Source of the DNA: Lichenostomus cassidix | Taxonomy: Eukaryota > Chordata > Aves > Passeriformes > Meliphagidae | Direction: 5' to 3' | Length of the DNA stretch: 64,000 nucleotides | Assembly: GCA_008360975.2 (NCBI GenBank) | Contig: CM039182.1 | Coordinates: 101,463,443-101,527,442, forward strand | Shown: one piece after another, positions 40,801 through 55,698 of the stretch | Position numbering within the stretch: position 1 is the stretch's first letter | How the letters are laid out: every line of letters starts with the position of its first letter | The notes under the pieces: generated by a model | Databases searched by the model: none | The model's input: the letters and a program-made list of their open reading frames with translations, nothing else | Told to the model about the DNA's origin: nothing | Program-made: the position numbers and the translations under genes

Positions 40801-42215
40801 ATGGTCAGCATCCACATTCTTCCGTTGAAACATAGGTGATATAAATCATATTGTTAGAGCACTTTCCCAGGCAGTGGGAGATTTATGTTAATCTCCTTAG
40901 TTTGAGGTGGTTTGAACCCACATCTCCAATCTCTGAACAAAGTGCTGTATTACCAAGTTGCTGTGACAGGTAATGCAGGGGAGGAGGAGAAGTGTACGGA
41001 ATCTCTCCAGACCTCTGTTTGAAACAGAGCTACTGAAAAGCCAAGACGGCAAATTTCATTCCAGAAGGAAAATAGGCAAGGAAAAAAAGCTGATGCATTG
41101 GTTGGATCATTGGGGTGCTCAAAATGTAAGGAGAAGACAATTTCAGGCCTCCCTATCTTTTATTTACTTCAAGGAGCAATGAGGTGTCTGACTTCAGGAC
41201 TCTTTTTTATTGTACCAGTGTCTGCTGGGGTTTGTTTGTTGTTTTGGTTTTTGGTTGTTTTTTTACTGGGTTACTCAAACCTGGCCCCACTCATGGGGTA
41301 GTTGTGAGTCCCCCTTAGTGAAGAAGGGCTCTTGGTGCCTAATTCAGGATGGTGAGTTCTACCTCATAAGTAATGTGCTTTAATTATAGGAGTGACAGCC
41401 TTATTTGACATAAGTTTGGGGGTTTGTAGGTCAGAATATTAGACTGTGAGCATAGCTAGGTGGCTCTTACACTCTCAGCTGCCTCTCTACAATGTTATAC
41501 ATTGAAAGGTGTTTTGTGCAGTGATGTAGTTTCCTCTGACACTTTTAAAACTGGGAGGCAGGTGTCCAGAATGTACTTCGATGCCCATAAAACTTTGAAG
41601 AAAGTCTGGAGTTTTAAGATGAGTTGGATGTTGTATTCACAAATGCTTTCTGTATGAGACGAAAAAAGTATCTTAAGTACTTCACCATACTGCACCTTGG
41701 GTTCGCATATACTAGTGGCTTGAATAGATTTTGTTCCATCAATCTTAAATATCAATTTTTTCCTAACATCTGCAACAAAAAGTTCCGTGGTATGGAAAAC
41801 GGGAAGGTTTCTATCCCTGCAAAGTTTGTCTTTATTTTAAAATATTTTCCTTTAACATTTCTCTGTGCTTCCACTGTTGTGAATATTGTTTCTTGATAAG
41901 AGAACACTAAAAGAAACTTAAAGTCTCTTGAGACTTGTGGAACACTTAGAGACAGTTCCATTTGCTACTTGCAGTGTGAGGCAGGAGACTGATGAGCTAA
42001 AAATATGACAGGAGTCTGAGGCAGAATCACTTAGCATTGTGGTGAGGAAAAAACTTACTAATTTTTGGCAAAATTGGGTAGAATGGTATACTTGGCTTAA
42101 GTTTCCACTTTTTGTCGGGGCTGGAAATCTCAGTTACAGTGAGCCTGTACATCCCTTGTGTCTTCAGGTGGGCTAAGTAGCAGGGCCCCCAGATACTTAT
42201 TAGCTGTCCACACTC

Positions 42216-42241
42216 TTATTTAATAGATTTATTTAATAGAT
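42216..42241. repeat. 13 bp tandem duplication
   Basis: TTATTTAATAGAT is present twice head to tail within LAMA1 intron 1. This is a small slippage-type duplication. Confidence 0.8.
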
Positions 42242-45200
42242 TATGTGAGCAATCTCATGTCCACCCACAAAGGAACACGAGATAAAGGTGGAGCAACACC
42301 AGTGCTGAACCCAGATAAATGAGCCCCTGCCAGAGCTGTCCTAAGACAGCCACTGATGTGTTATGGGAGCATCTCTTCAGAGCTTACGGGATAGGGGTGG
42401 TGACAGTCCACAGGGGTATCGGACTTATCATGGGGTATAGGGGAAGAGCATTTTGGGATAGCACAAGAGTTATTTTGGCATGAGTAGAGGAAGGGCCAAA
42501 GAAGGAGGGGATCAAAGTGGTTTTGGACAAAATGAGTATGTAGGGATCCATAGCGTGTGTTGGGTGTGTGATGGGGTGGTTTGTGTGCAAGGCAGTTTGT
42601 GGATCAATAACGAGTGGAGCTGTGGGCCTCGGGGGCTCACATGCCAGGAATCAGCAGCAGGGATAATCTGGGGGTGAAGGGCACAGTTACTGTCTACAGT
42701 GAGTCTCCAACTTCAGGTATTTAAAGAAATGCAAAAAAAATATTTAAAGAAATATTTAAGAAATCTACACTGTGGATGGGCAATGAAGAAATCCGTATCT
42801 GTATATGAATACTTATTTTTCCCTGGAGCAGAAAACAAGACGAAATCATTGGTGGTGCAGATGTAACTCTGGAGCTCTTGGCTTTTGTTTCCTCTGAGTC
42901 CTTTTTGACTGTCAAAGCCTTAATGTAGTGGACTTTGTTCTACATAGTACTCTAAAAAGGTCAATTTTAGGTGACCTGTTGATGGTACCACCTCAAACAA
43001 AGGCCACATTTCATGTCCTCAGGAATGCTGACTTTGTGGATGCCATTGTCTTAAAGTTATAAGGTTCCCTAAATTAATGATAAGCAATGCAAATATATTT
43101 TGAAACTTTTATTAAATAGAAATGAGGCTTGTTCATATTAAAAGGCATTTGTAGTGTAAAAAAGTAATGTATCTCGACCAGGGGCAAAAATTGCTGATTG
43201 AGACCTTACTTGTGGTTGGGGGATAAGAAAGAACTGAGAAATCCCTTTTTTTTTCTGGTAGTCTGTGAGGAACATTGTGGACATCCTGAGGGGAAATCAT
43301 TGTGCTTGGCATTGATTAGAGCCCTAAATTTAAAATCTGCTTTGTGTTTTTTTCCTCATTTATTTTGCAAGAAATCGCCAATAAGCCACAGACCATTTTC
43401 TTTTTTCTCGGAGTACAAAGGTATGTGACAGAGAAATATCCCATGAAAGCATTCTAAGTTAGACTGAAGATTAAGATAAAAAAAATATTTGTCTGTCGTA
43501 AATATTTTCTCCATTCCCTGAGGGCTTAGAAAATGCATCTCTAGAAATTCAGTACTATCAGTGTGTGTTGATCAGTTGTTGGTATTTGCATTAGTCTCAC
43601 AAGAGGTCTTCAGGTGGAGTTTGCTGCCTTCCTCTACTTATTTTTTATCTTTTCTGTCCTGCAGACATCCCTTCCTGACCAAACAGAGGAACAGTGTATT
43701 GAAAAAAGTTTTGCAAGACGAGATTGGTTTGGTCAACTTGCAGGAATTGTGATTTGTTAGTTGGCATAAACCTTAGGAGCACATCAGTCAAAGCTCCCAT
43801 GTATTTATGCTTTCAGGTACTTAAGTGATATCTCAGAGGCTCTATGCTGTGCCTCTGAGCTCGAGGATAAGGGCACAGCTTTGTGACTTTGAGATTTGTG
43901 GCGAGTGCTTCATTTGCTTGTGTGTCAGAGCAAAAATAAGGCTAGGTATATCTCTGTTCATTCTATCTTAGTTACTTCTGCTTTTTAAGGGCTTCAGTGA
44001 TTTCTCAATCCTTTTGTGTTCTTTTTTAGAAGTGAGAGAAAACTGCTTTTGCCCTGAAAAGTAATTACTTTACACATGTTTTTGAGTATTAAAAGCTATA
44101 TACCTAACACTTTCACAGGAAAACTGGAAGACTTTTTTTGTAATTACACTAGATATATATAACAGTCTGGAAATAGAAAAGCATAGAATTGTAAGACTAT
44201 AAACTAACTTCCAATGTTCTAATAGCATATAAGTGTAGATGCACATAATTTAAACTTTCTGATGTGAAAGAGCAGTTAAAATTCCTGAGAAGTGCAGGGC
44301 AAAACATGCAGGTAGAATGCTTTGCTATTACCTGGAAACCTGATTTTTTATTATTTTTTTTTTTTTTAAGCATCTCTGGAAAATCACTACTGTTCTAGTG
44401 GCCATTTGAGCTAAGAAAGCCTTTGGAAGGGAGGTGGATTCATGGCAGGCATTTTCACCCACTGCCCCTTCCACAAGTTCAACTTGGCAGGTTTTGTAAA
44501 GCAGCAGCTAATATGGGTCGATGGGCTGATGGAGTTGGTTTTTTGTTGTCATTTCTGGGCTTTTCCTACCAGACAAAGGCTGTGAAGATCCCACTGCTGC
44601 TTTGTGTAGGCTGAGTAGATATGTCAGCCTTTAGCAATAAATTCCTTCTGTTTTGTCATCTTTAACTTGTTAGCTTTTGCTGATTTTTTTTTTTTTTTTG
44701 AAACTGTCATTCGATACAGTAACAACTCTTTCAGAGATATTCCCATACCAATTCTTTTAGATTAACGATTTAGATTTGAAAGTTGTTTTGCAAGCATAAT
44801 GTAACTCCTTTCTCTGAGCTCATTTATTGCGCTGCGGGACTCAGCCCCCATCTTGATTCCCGCATGAGAATAAAGGTTAAAAAGCTCTTTAAGAAATGGT
44901 CTTCCCAAAGTGGAAACTTGTTTTTTCTCCTTGGCTCTGCCTGCATTTTTGTTGCTGCATGCTCAAAAATGATCTTGAAAATAGACCGATGTCCACTACC
45001 TTCTTTATTGTATTTCTGTAACTTTTATTTGCTGAAAATCTGAGAGGGCAGTGCAGAACCTGTACAGGTAATTCAAAACAACTTCTCCAGTTTTAATTTG
45101 ACTATTTGATGGTTATTTTTTTCTTGCAAACCTGATGAAGCAAGAAGGTTTTAATAGCAAAATCCTAACTCTGCAAGTCAGTGGGGTAGGTCTTGCTGAC

Positions 45201-46792
45201 TGTGAAAAACGTTGGAATTCAGTCATTGAGCATAAAAGTGAATTGGAGCTGTCACTGATGGTCACTTAGATTAGTATTGACTGTTTTTATTAGGTTTTTT
45301 GAAAGCATGACTGGAATTTTGCCTTCTGTCACAAAACCCAAAGAAGTGTGTAAAGAAATGTCTGCGTGGGAAGGAGAGGGGAAAAAAGCCCAGTAGCAAC
45401 GGAGACATCCAGAGCAGTTGATTGTGGCTGGGTGCAGCCTTGCCAGGAAGGACTCCAGCAGGGATCTGAGTTATCCCTCATTGTTCATGTGGATGCTGGC
45501 AGAGTGAACCTTGCAGCCAGGGCAGAAGGTGTCGGGCAGGATGGCAGCCTGGGGAGCCTGACTGCACCTCTGATGCTCCCTACCCAGACAGAGCTGCTGC
45601 CAGGCTGGATGGAGCCCAGCCAGGCTTCCCTGACTCCTTGGGGTTATCCCAGATCCATCTAGGGGTATCTAGACAGTGAGTGAATCAGGGAGAGTCTAGC
45701 ACCAGCAGTAGGCCTGTACTTGAAAAACCAGTTAGCTGAATTCCACCTTCCCTGTTTCTGGCTGTTTCTTTACATACTTGAGAAATCCAGCTCCTGAAAG
45801 TGCTTCACTACTGATGAAACTGTGGGAGAAAGTCCACTGGTTTTTCTTGTCTAGTTTTAATTGAAATGCATGAATAGCTAATGTGTGTTTTGTTATTCTG
45901 CATGCCACACCATTCATATATTTTACTTTCTTTGACAGTGCTGTCTTTTGTGCATATCTTGCACTGCTTTAGGAAGAGACTGCAGAAAAGGCTTGTAACT
46001 GTGTGCCAATGCCTCTGATGATTAGGTGGTTTCTACTTTATTGGCTGTGAAGGGCTAGATAACAAAAGTTTGACGTGAAGGTTCTTTGAGTTGTCAAGAT
46101 CTGTGGAAACTGTGGTTTAAATTAGGGTTGTGAAATATATGCTGTTGAAATTTCTAGGATTCCTTTTATTTATTTTAGCTTGTAGTCTCTAAAATGTGTG
46201 CTCAGTGCCTTCTACTAGAAAACACCCTTTAAAATATGCTGAAGGGATAAAAATTTTGATGGGAAACTGAAAGATCAGATCAACTTCACTGACTTTGGGA
46301 GAGTTGCTGTGGATTTACATTACATCTACTGACAGTTCTTAATTCCTTCAATAGTTGCTAACTAACGTGTTCATTTTGTGTGTCTTTTTTAATTGCCAAA
46401 GTAGTTGAAGTCACTCTTACATGATAATATATGTCTTACAGGATAAAGAAATAAGTTTGTATAAATAGAAAGCCAATCTGCTATGTGTCTCCATGTTTTT
46501 TTGGTTTTTTTTACTGTCACTGGGTTATTTAGATAACATCAATAAATCTTGCTAGGACTTGATCAGAATTTAAGAAACCATTGTTTTTTTGCTAATGCAA
46601 AAATGTGAACTTGATACTGAAATTGTCTTTAGACATAAACATGAATTTTAAACTAAAAGTTACGGGAATTAAGTAGTTTCCAGACCTATCCCAATATATC
46701 TTCCTTGAAGTTGGTTTACAGTCTGTCTGCCAATGTTCTCCAGAGCAAGTTCAACGCTGAAGGCATGCAGCAAACGCAGAATCCGTCCTGGA

Positions 46793-46819
46793 TGACCACT
46801 CTTTACTTGGGAGTGGTCA
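46793..46819. repeat. 9 bp perfect inverted repeat with 9-base loop
   Basis: TGACCACTC at 46793-46801 and GAGTGGTCA at 46811-46819 are exact reverse complements separated by nine bases. It lies in LAMA1 intron 1. No flanking feature suggests a function. Confidence 0.7.
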
Positions 46820-49718
46820 CACTAGAGACAGCTTAAATTTGTGCATATTTGATAATGTAATAAGGATATTTCTAATTGAAGAAATGATTCTGCAAAGTAC
46901 AGTGCAGGTTTTCTGTGAGGTGGAGGAGGCGACCCTCGGGAGGCAATAAGAAAGAGATATATGTGATGGGGCAGGGAACTTCCAGATGAATTGTGTAATG
47001 ACTGAAGGATCTTTTCATAGTGATGAGTGGTAGGACGTGATCCAAAGGCAGTGATGAAGCAATAGGTACAAATCACGGCTGCTGGTGGACAGCTGTGCTC
47101 AGTGAATATCTTGATGTGGGTCAGAGGTTGCTCTGCTGATGTTTAGCTGCAGTGATGTGTCAGGTTGCTCAGAAGCTTTACTATGGATACTTGGTGTGAA
47201 GATCTGCTGGTGCTGTGCTGCCATGGCTGATAGTGGTAATAGACACATGCAAGTTTGGGTGTTTCTGGTAGGCTGAGAATCCTGCAGGAGTGATAGGAAA
47301 AGATGGTTAGAAGGTGATTCTTGGTGGTGCAGTGGCAGGGAAGAGGTCAGGATGTTTGGCCCAAGGAGGAAAACCCATTTTGTATCCCACAGAATATTGA
47401 CAGATTATATGATCTCCCTAAAATTTGAGCAGCCCTCCTTATCTTTTCTGTTCTTAAGAACAATGGGAAATAAGCTGCCCACTCTGCAGCTCTGCCTGTG
47501 TTGTTGCTGCATTTCCCACAGTCATCAGCAAAAAACCTTTGGGGTGTTTCAGGCAGGATCCAACTGTGCCTTGCTATTATTTTAGTGTCATTGTAACATT
47601 GCTGAATTTTAAATTAAACTGCTTGAACTCTCAGTCTGTTAGAATTTTCCTTAAAAATTGCGCTTTGGGCTGAAATGCATCATTCTTGTTTTCAGGCCAA
47701 AGGCAAAATACTTTCAGAACACTTGATTGAAATTCCATGTGACTGGCTGAGTTCTTGAGCATTTAATGGCAGTGCAGAAGAGAACTTTTTGAAATATTGT
47801 TTGCTTTTTTTGCCCCCTCTGTTTTTTTGGGTACTTAAAATTACACATCTTCAGGAATTTATCCTGTGTGACACAAATGCCTTTGAATCTCATAAATGCA
47901 TTTACTGTAGAATAATAAGGTAAGAATTTGCACATGGTGAGAGTTTGAAACACAAAAAATGTGCAATGACTGACTTGCTATTAATGTTTTAAAATAGTTG
48001 CAGTTTGTGCCCTGTATATTTGTTAGTCTGTGTGCCCGGAGACGAGCAGATGTAAGTAAAGAAAACATGGTGATTTGCTGTTTTATTTTGTTGCCTAAAG
48101 TAAAATGCCTAGAAAAAAAAGTAGCAGGATATATTTTACTTTTTACAGAGATCAGAAAGCCATCTCTGTAGCATGTTGAACAGCTGGTTACTACTGAAAT
48201 TAAAAAAAAAAAATACAGGTTTTTCCCAATTAACCTTTTAAATCAGAGATTGCTAAATCTTGTCAGCAGAGATAAGGCAATGACCAAGTTTTGCATGTCC
48301 TTGGGGTTACACAGTTGCAAATCCTTTCAGGTCCATTCAAGCTGGAGGAAATGTGCTTCCTTCTACCCAGGAAGATCTGGCAGTGATACAGGGCTGTATG
48401 TGCCCTGATAATGGCTTTGTGCCTGTTGGAGTAAAAACATTTTTCTTCTGTGTCTGCAAGCAGAAGAGCTGGTAGTTCTGAGATGCCAAAACCTCTTCAA
48501 CTTGAAACAGCTGTTGTTCATAAATGGAAAAATTCCACTTAATTTAAATAGAAATTTAACTTTGTCTAATGTAGCTGCAATTTCTAATATTAAGGAAGTG
48601 AAAAATCTTTTATTTTTAATTAAGAAAGTGAAATAAATTTAGGGTTTATGTACAGCTAGTTAATAACAAGCTTAAATGAACTAAGTGAAAAATACATTTC
48701 AGAGTTCCTTTGTAGCGCAGCTGCTTAATTTATTATCACAAGGTGATGCCAACTGACTCAAGGGTATTTCTAAGTGTTTTAACCTTCTTAATGTTTACAT
48801 GGGGGAAAAGGTAGTAATATTTTTGTTTGGTTGTGATACTAAGTCATAGTACTGAAGTGACTGGGACCTCTTAACCTTTAAAATTCTTCTCAAGCTCAGG
48901 TCTCCTAGAATTTGCAAGTGATAAATGGAAATTTAGAATCAGAAGAGAGCTAATAGATACCTGGGTCATAACTTCCTTTTTATTGTAATAAGTGCTTTGG
49001 TGTGCAGCCTAAAGCTGCACATTTATGCATGCAAATTTAATTAGCATTAAACCCAAGAGGGTTTTCATTTACAAAAGACAGTTGCCTCAGGTTGAAAACT
49101 GGTGGTAGAAAAGAAGTTCTGGGGGAGATGTTATTTATTTGTCATATTAAGTGTGAGTGGGAGAAGTCTACTTTGGGTCCTACATCAGGAAGAACAAAAA
49201 TGTTTAGTTTTGTTGATATTGGGACACTTCATAAGTGACAAGTGACTGAGGTCCCCAGTCTTTGACATGCCAATCCCAATGCCAGTACTTCTGTTATGTT
49301 GCTCTAAGCTAATACCGTGTCTTAGGCAGCATATAAGCAAAGCTGGCAAGACACTGAAGTCTTTAATAGTGGCTGAAATCTTTAATGTGGCTTGTATTTA
49401 CTTCAGGTTTTAGCAAAGATTGTTCCCAACTGGTGACTTCAGGAAAAAAAGCTAGTGTAAGAGAAAGAACAACCCCCAAACCAACAGGCACAATGATGCA
49501 GACTCCTCAACGTGTGGAAAAAGCTATGGGTAAACAAGAAAGAACTAATTTCATGGTCTGGCAGGTTTGTTGTTCCTTGGCAGCCTGCCCATCTATCAAC
49601 TTTTGGCTCTTTTGCTTTGGTGTAAATGCTGTGACAATTTCTGGGCTGATTCTTGAACTGGCCAACAGCATACAAAAAAATCAATACTTGCAAGACATGA
49701 CTTGGCAGAAGAAATACT

Positions 49719-49775
49719 GATTATTTGGAAATTAATGGATTATGTGGAAATGAATGATTACTTTGGAAATGAATG
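49719..49775. repeat. ~19 bp tandem repeat, three diverged copies
   Basis: Three successive units of the form GATTATxTGGAAATxAATG occur in LAMA1 intron 1. Units two and three are closest to each other. Confidence 0.75.
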
Positions 49776-51829
49776 ATAGGATACTCAAAAATTACTTACT
49801 TTTCACATCAAGTTGTATTGTCTGATGCTGAAAACTAGCATTAAAGCTAGTTTTCATTCTACTACCCCTTAGTTTGTTCTGATTGAAATAAGCAGCAGGT
49901 TACTACCAGTATTGAAGGTATTAGAAATTTCTGTGATGATAGAATTTTTTAATTTATCCCCAGGAGCGTAATTTTTTTTTTTTTTTTTTTTGGTCTCAAA
50001 TCCCTGCAGTCTGTGAAAGGACCAAGCCATAATACTGGAAACCACATTCAGGGCTGGGATGTAAGCTATTAAACCTCTTGTATTCACCAGTGTTTTCTTT
50101 GCTCAGGCTGTCAAAGATGATGTCCCCTCCTTTGGGAAACAAGGTAGCTCATTTATAGCAATGTCTGGATGGGGCTGAAAAGCTTGAACTTCTTCAGTTT
50201 TAAACATCTGTGCCCTGACCATGTCTTTGCATCCTTATCCTCTCTACTTCCAATTTAAGTACCTGCGTTGAGACACAGTCTCTGTGATCTACATCTGTGT
50301 TTGCAAGCTGAGCATGGACAGACTCAGAAGGTGGGACATGGTGAAGTTTTTACCAGCTAACTTGTTAACACTTACCTTGCTAACCTAACTGATACTAGTT
50401 GAGGCTGAATACTAATGCTAAAAAAACTAACCCATCTGGGGTATTAAAAAATGCAATACTTTGTGTAAGCAAACACTAATTACTGGGTAGCTGAGAGGAC
50501 AAGCTTCAGTTTCTTCTGCAGATGTACTAGTATTACTTCGCTTTCCTTTTTCTAAACGTTTAATCTGGAAGTCTGGGATTTCTTTGTTGCTGACATTTTT
50601 AGTGAGTTTCATTACTCTCTAATTTTATTTCCTTTCCCTGATACTGCTGTTCCCAATACGGCTGTTCCCAATCCTGTTGCCAATATTGGGAAATCTAGCA
50701 TCTTGCAATGAACACTTAACTGGGACATCGCTTTCCTTGTTCTTTCTTTACCTCTGTTTTCCACTGCCTTTTGTATATAGCATACTTCAAACACTTTGAA
50801 TTTTTTTTTTTTTAAGAACTCAGGTTTTCTGTACTCTTTTGGAAAAGAAAAAGCATCTTTTTTTGCCTTGTTCAAATTCTCATTTACATTGGGCCCATCA
50901 GCCTGGCTACATGCTGGTGTTTGGGAATTTTAAGGAAGACATGCAAGTTATGCCAGACACTTGCTCTTTAACCTTCACAAACTATATTGAGGAGAGTAGT
51001 TATGGGAGAATAGTACAGCTGGTATTCATTCTTGAATGAGACAACTTTTGTCTACTTTGTTTGCAGTCTGAGTTTGACAGAATTTTATTAATCTGTAGTG
51101 TTACAACTTTATAAATTTGCAGCTCAATACATTTCTGAGCACTGAATGCTAATTAGCACATCATCTAGCCTAAGGCAGACCACAGTAGGTAAAAGGCTCT
51201 TGCTGTAGTACCCTGTCTGCATTATGGCTCTCATTAATAATGCTGACTGCACATAAGCAACTGCAGAAAAAAAATATTTGGCAGAGAAGATTCTGCCATT
51301 TAGAAGAAGGGGCAAGGTTTCATCCTCTGTAGCTTATTTGTGCTCTAACAGCTTGCAGAGTTCAAGCAGAATGTTTTTTGTTACATTAACTGCTGTAATG
51401 AATTTTTTTCTTGTCCTTTTCTCTGGCGCTCCAGCTGAATTGTTTGAGAGTGATTTGCAAAAGCTTGACTGAGTCAGAGCTGTAAAATAATCAGCAGACT
51501 GTTCTGAAAGCAAATGGTTCAGTGTTCAGCAAATGGCTGCAAAGTAATCTGTTTTACGGATAACTTGAGCTCATCCCAGGGCCTGATGTGGAATATACTT
51601 CTCTTTCATGGCTGACCAGGCTGCCAACAGACCAGGATCTTTTACTTGCCTTGGTGTGCAATGCAAGTAGAACTGCGGTATCTGGAAAATAATACAAAAC
51701 TTATTCTCATGTGTGTTAAGAAAACTGTCAAGAATTTCAGAAATTATTCTACTCCAGTTGGTGCTGATGAGGTCTGAGGAGCCACACTGTTGGAAAAATG
51801 TGAAGTGCCAAGAACTCAGAAGGATAAGA

Positions 51830-52065
51830 AGTTTAGAAAATGGACTGTGGAAGGGTTGAGAGGGTTGTTTACATAGTCTGGAAAAGGGTGTGTGATAACA
51901 GCCTTTCAGGTAAACAAAAGTTGTAATCAAGATCAGGACAGGTCATGAATGCAACGAAGAGGACTGAAAATGTGTAACTTTTAAAGTGATAAAGTGCCAG
52001 AGTAGACTTGTCAGGGATGTTGAGGAATATCCCTCACTAGAAGCTCTTGAGAACAGACAGACTTA
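51830..52065 (+). mobile_element. Old, diverged CR1-like fragment (tentative)
   Basis: The stretch keeps the order of several CR1 3'-region phrases in weakened form. Examples are GGGTTGTTTACATAGTCTGG (compare the CR1 block beginning GGGTTGTTTAGCCTGG), GATAACAGCCTTTCAGG, and a closing block reading GAATATCCCTCACTAGAAGC then TCTTGAGAACAGACAGAC. No octamer tail is seen. The match is by eye and could be wrong. Confidence 0.4.
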
Positions 52066-55000
52066 GTATGTTCTTACTTAGTAAGAATTTAGTAAGTTTT
52101 AGTGAGTTTTTAAAAGGTGGTTAAAATAAATAAATAAATGTAATCTTCACCAGCTAGTGTTTCTGTGACTGACACATTAGTCAGCTTTGCTCTACAATAT
52201 GAGAAGGAATAGGGAACGGGTTTCAAGAAAAGATAGTGTTTTGTCATGGTAGAGGTTTCTTTTAAATCTGAAGTAGTTTTATCTAAACATTGGAAATTAA
52301 AGTTTGCAGATGTTTTAAAAACCTTGAACATACTCCTTAGCTAACTCCTGTAAACTTGATATTTTGCTATCAGAAATTCTCCTCTCTGTAGAGCTATAGA
52401 AAAAGGAGTGATAAGTTTTCAAAAGAATTTCAAACTAGTGGCTTGCTACTTAAGCTTATTGTGTAAGTTGTGCTGAAGCTTTCAGCTTTTCAAATGGCAT
52501 TAATGCTGCAGCTAACACATATTTTTAGGCAACTTCTCTACAAAGTGGATTATAAGGCAGGTTGAGTGTTACATCCCACATTTCTTGCTGACTGTAAGAA
52601 GAGAGAATTAGTATCTTAATTCCCGTAGTTAGAAGTTAGCAATTTCAACCCATTTATTTTCGGGAAACCAGCCTAGATATTTGATGTGATTATAGGGTAG
52701 GATTCTGATGAAAGCGTATGGAGAAGGTTAAGCTAGGGACGCTTGCTGGTAAAATACAATTAGGGTAAATCTATTGAGCAGGCTTGGAATCTGAACCCAA
52801 GCCCCATAGTTCCAGGGCTTTTATTTAGTAAACTCATTTAATCCAAAACTTGGATAGGACAGGAAAACTAAACCAAATCTGCGCAATTGAAAACTGTCTG
52901 AGAATGTTATAAAGAAAGTAACGTCAATTTCTGCAGTGTAATGCTATTACATATTTTATACATTCTAATACTGTGACATTTTACATTTTGTCCTTAGTTC
53001 TTTCTGTTCTCCTGAAGCTATTCTGAACAACTGTCACTGTGTACTCTGTAAATGTTTTCAGTAAATGGAGAATCCATTGCTTGTGAGCAAACTTCAACAT
53101 TGCCTGCTTGTTATGAGCTGCTGATTGCCTTAACATTTTTAAAAACGCAAACTTGCAAATGAGATTAAACCCCTTGAAGTGTTTCTGTGTTCTGAAAAAT
53201 GACACAATAAATAGCTCATTGTTACTGAACACATCAGCTCTTTATGTTTAAGTCAGATTTACTTTGTTCACTTGCAAATTACTGCTTTATTAAGCTCAGC
53301 ATAAAAAAGCCAAAATACTTAAGGAGAAATCAGGCTGTTGCATTGCTGAATGTCTCAACGTTGCTCACAGAAATCTGGTTTAGAGTCTTCATTCCATACA
53401 CTAATGTACAATCCAGAAAACTTTCTGGACTCAGTTCTTGGCTTGCTTCATATAATCTTTTGTGTTCATTTCCCATCAATTTATCTTCTTTAAAAAAACA
53501 TCCCCAACAGACACCTCCCTAATTTAGTCAGCTTTCAAGAAATATCAGACAGATCTGTGAATCCGGATTCAGAAGGAAACTGTCTTAAATATGGCATTAC
53601 CGTAAGAGTTTTCCTATTCTTACTGTGTTGATCTGGATACCATTCAGATCAAACTATTATCATCTTTATTGTGCTTATTGAACTTATTTTGTGATGTACT
53701 GAAGCATATGTAAAGCAGAACTCTCATGTGCAATCTTCTGTTTGTACAACTGTGTTTGTAAAAGAAATTATTTTAATCAGTTATGCCTCTGTGATGACCA
53801 TTTTTATTCTGGGGACTGTTTCCCTTTCTTCATGTACCATCTGTAGATAGTAGTTTTACCCTGTCTGTCACATTGTGAGAGTTCATACAGTTAAACATGG
53901 TCAAAACACAGATCACACATGCATTTTGCCGAAATACACAAATCCATTTTTACCCAAAACAGAGCAGAGCTGAAATACTATTAATTTCCTGATTGAAAGA
54001 ATCATTAATTAGAAAATGAAATTGGGGGTTCATTCAGCTCTAGCTGTACAAAATGCAGCCAAGGGTCCTACATTGAGAAAACTTAAATATAAGGAACGGA
54101 AAAAAGTCTGAAAAGCCTTTGATAAATGGCACACAAATGCATATGATTTCCATATTTGTATTAGTGATGGATATCTCAGCTGTGGGCTGAGCATGGCGAG
54201 TAAGTCTAATGTTGTTGGAGGGCACTGATGCTGCTTTACGTGGACAGGCTATCTGAGCTAGAACAAATGCTCAGTAAGTGCAGGAATGTCAGACCCATTG
54301 CATGAGTGCTATGGAATTGATGTGCTCATGTGCAGTAAATCAGGTGTATCCATCCATACATACAAAAAATCCATCTAGCCTCTCTATTACTTCTTGTCAT
54401 TTAGTGAAGGACTGAACATTGTAGAGTCTGGATGTGGCAAATTCTGCCCCATTCACATTGCAGGTCACCTTACTAGGGGTGTAATTCCCTCCAATTTCAC
54501 TGAGCTTGGGGTGTTTTGTCTCTGTAGGAAAGCTCTGAGTGATATAATTTCTTCGCCGCTGCAGTACCCACTCAGATTTTCAGTTCTCCCTTACTGAGTT
54601 TTAGTCATGCATCTTGGCTAAAACCAAGTCCTTACAAATGAGAGCAATGTGCTTGAACATCTAATGAAAACATTGTGCTCAGCTTTTGTGCTGAGCTGTA
54701 ATTAACCAGTTGTTATTCTTTCTCAAGGTCAAATTAACATCTATACACTTCATTTTCTGGCATTGGTGTGTGTGAGAATTTCTAGTTTGAGGGAAATGAG
54801 CAGCAGAGTAGCTGGAAAAAAATGAAAGAGTTCACCTTACCATGAAAAGAGCTATTTAGAAGTAAATTAGTTTAATTTAAAAATTCTTCCACCTTGTCTC
54901 AGGACCACCATAGTTTCTTGCAAAATGCTGAGCTGTAATTCCCAAAGAGAGATGGGTCTGATGGTGGAGACCTGAAGTAACAAGTGCTTAAGTGCAAAGT

Positions 55001-55283
55001 TGGCTGCAAGGTACTTTTACAAATAGAGTATAGGCAATCAAAGTAGATGAGTGACCTGGGAAGTCTAGTGCTGAATTCAGTACAGCTCCATATGGATCTG
55101 TTGCCATCTCTCAAGGCTGGCTCAGAACTACAGTTGCCTGATGTGCTAATGGAGCCTGATAGCTCAGCCGTGAGACAGTGATGGTTTTGCATGGAGCACT
55201 TGCCTTATTTTCTAGTGGGAATAACATCATCAATTCAATCAATTATTTGTGCTGTACTGTAGATATAAAATTGTGTAACTTAA

Positions 55284-55698
55284 ATGGGTGAAGGGTCTAG
55301 AGGGTAAATCCTGTGAGGGAGCAGCTGAGAGGGCTGGGGTTTTTTAGCCTGGAGGAATGAAGGTTCAAGAGAGGCTTTACCACTCTCTACAACTCCCTGA
55401 AAAGGAGAGTGTAGCCAGGTGGGGAGTCAGCCTCTTCTCCCAGGCAACAAGCAACAGGATGAAAGGACACAGCTTTAAGCTGTGCCAGGGGAGATTGAGG
55501 CTGGACATCAGGACTAATTTCTTCAGGGGAAGGCTTGTTAAACACTGGAGTGGACTGCCCAGGGAGGTGGTAGAGTCACTCAAGAAATGACTGGATATGG
55601 CACTTGGTGATATGGTCTAGTTGACAGTATGGTAATCAGACAAAGGTTGGACTTGATGATCTCAGAGGTCCTTTCCTAAGGATTAAATGATGCTGTCA
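55284..55698 (+). mobile_element. CR1 LINE 3'-end fragment in LAMA1 intron 1
   Basis: Typical CR1 phrases appear in order: GAGGGAGCAGCTGAGAGGG, TTTTTTAGCCTGGAGGAATG, CACTCTCTACAACTCCCTG, CTTCTCCCAGGCAACAAGC, CTGCCCAGGGAGGTGG and GGACTTGATGATCTCAGAGG. The octamer tail has decayed. The coding remnants carry stops, so it is a dead 5'-truncated copy in the same orientation as LAMA1. Confidence 0.93.
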
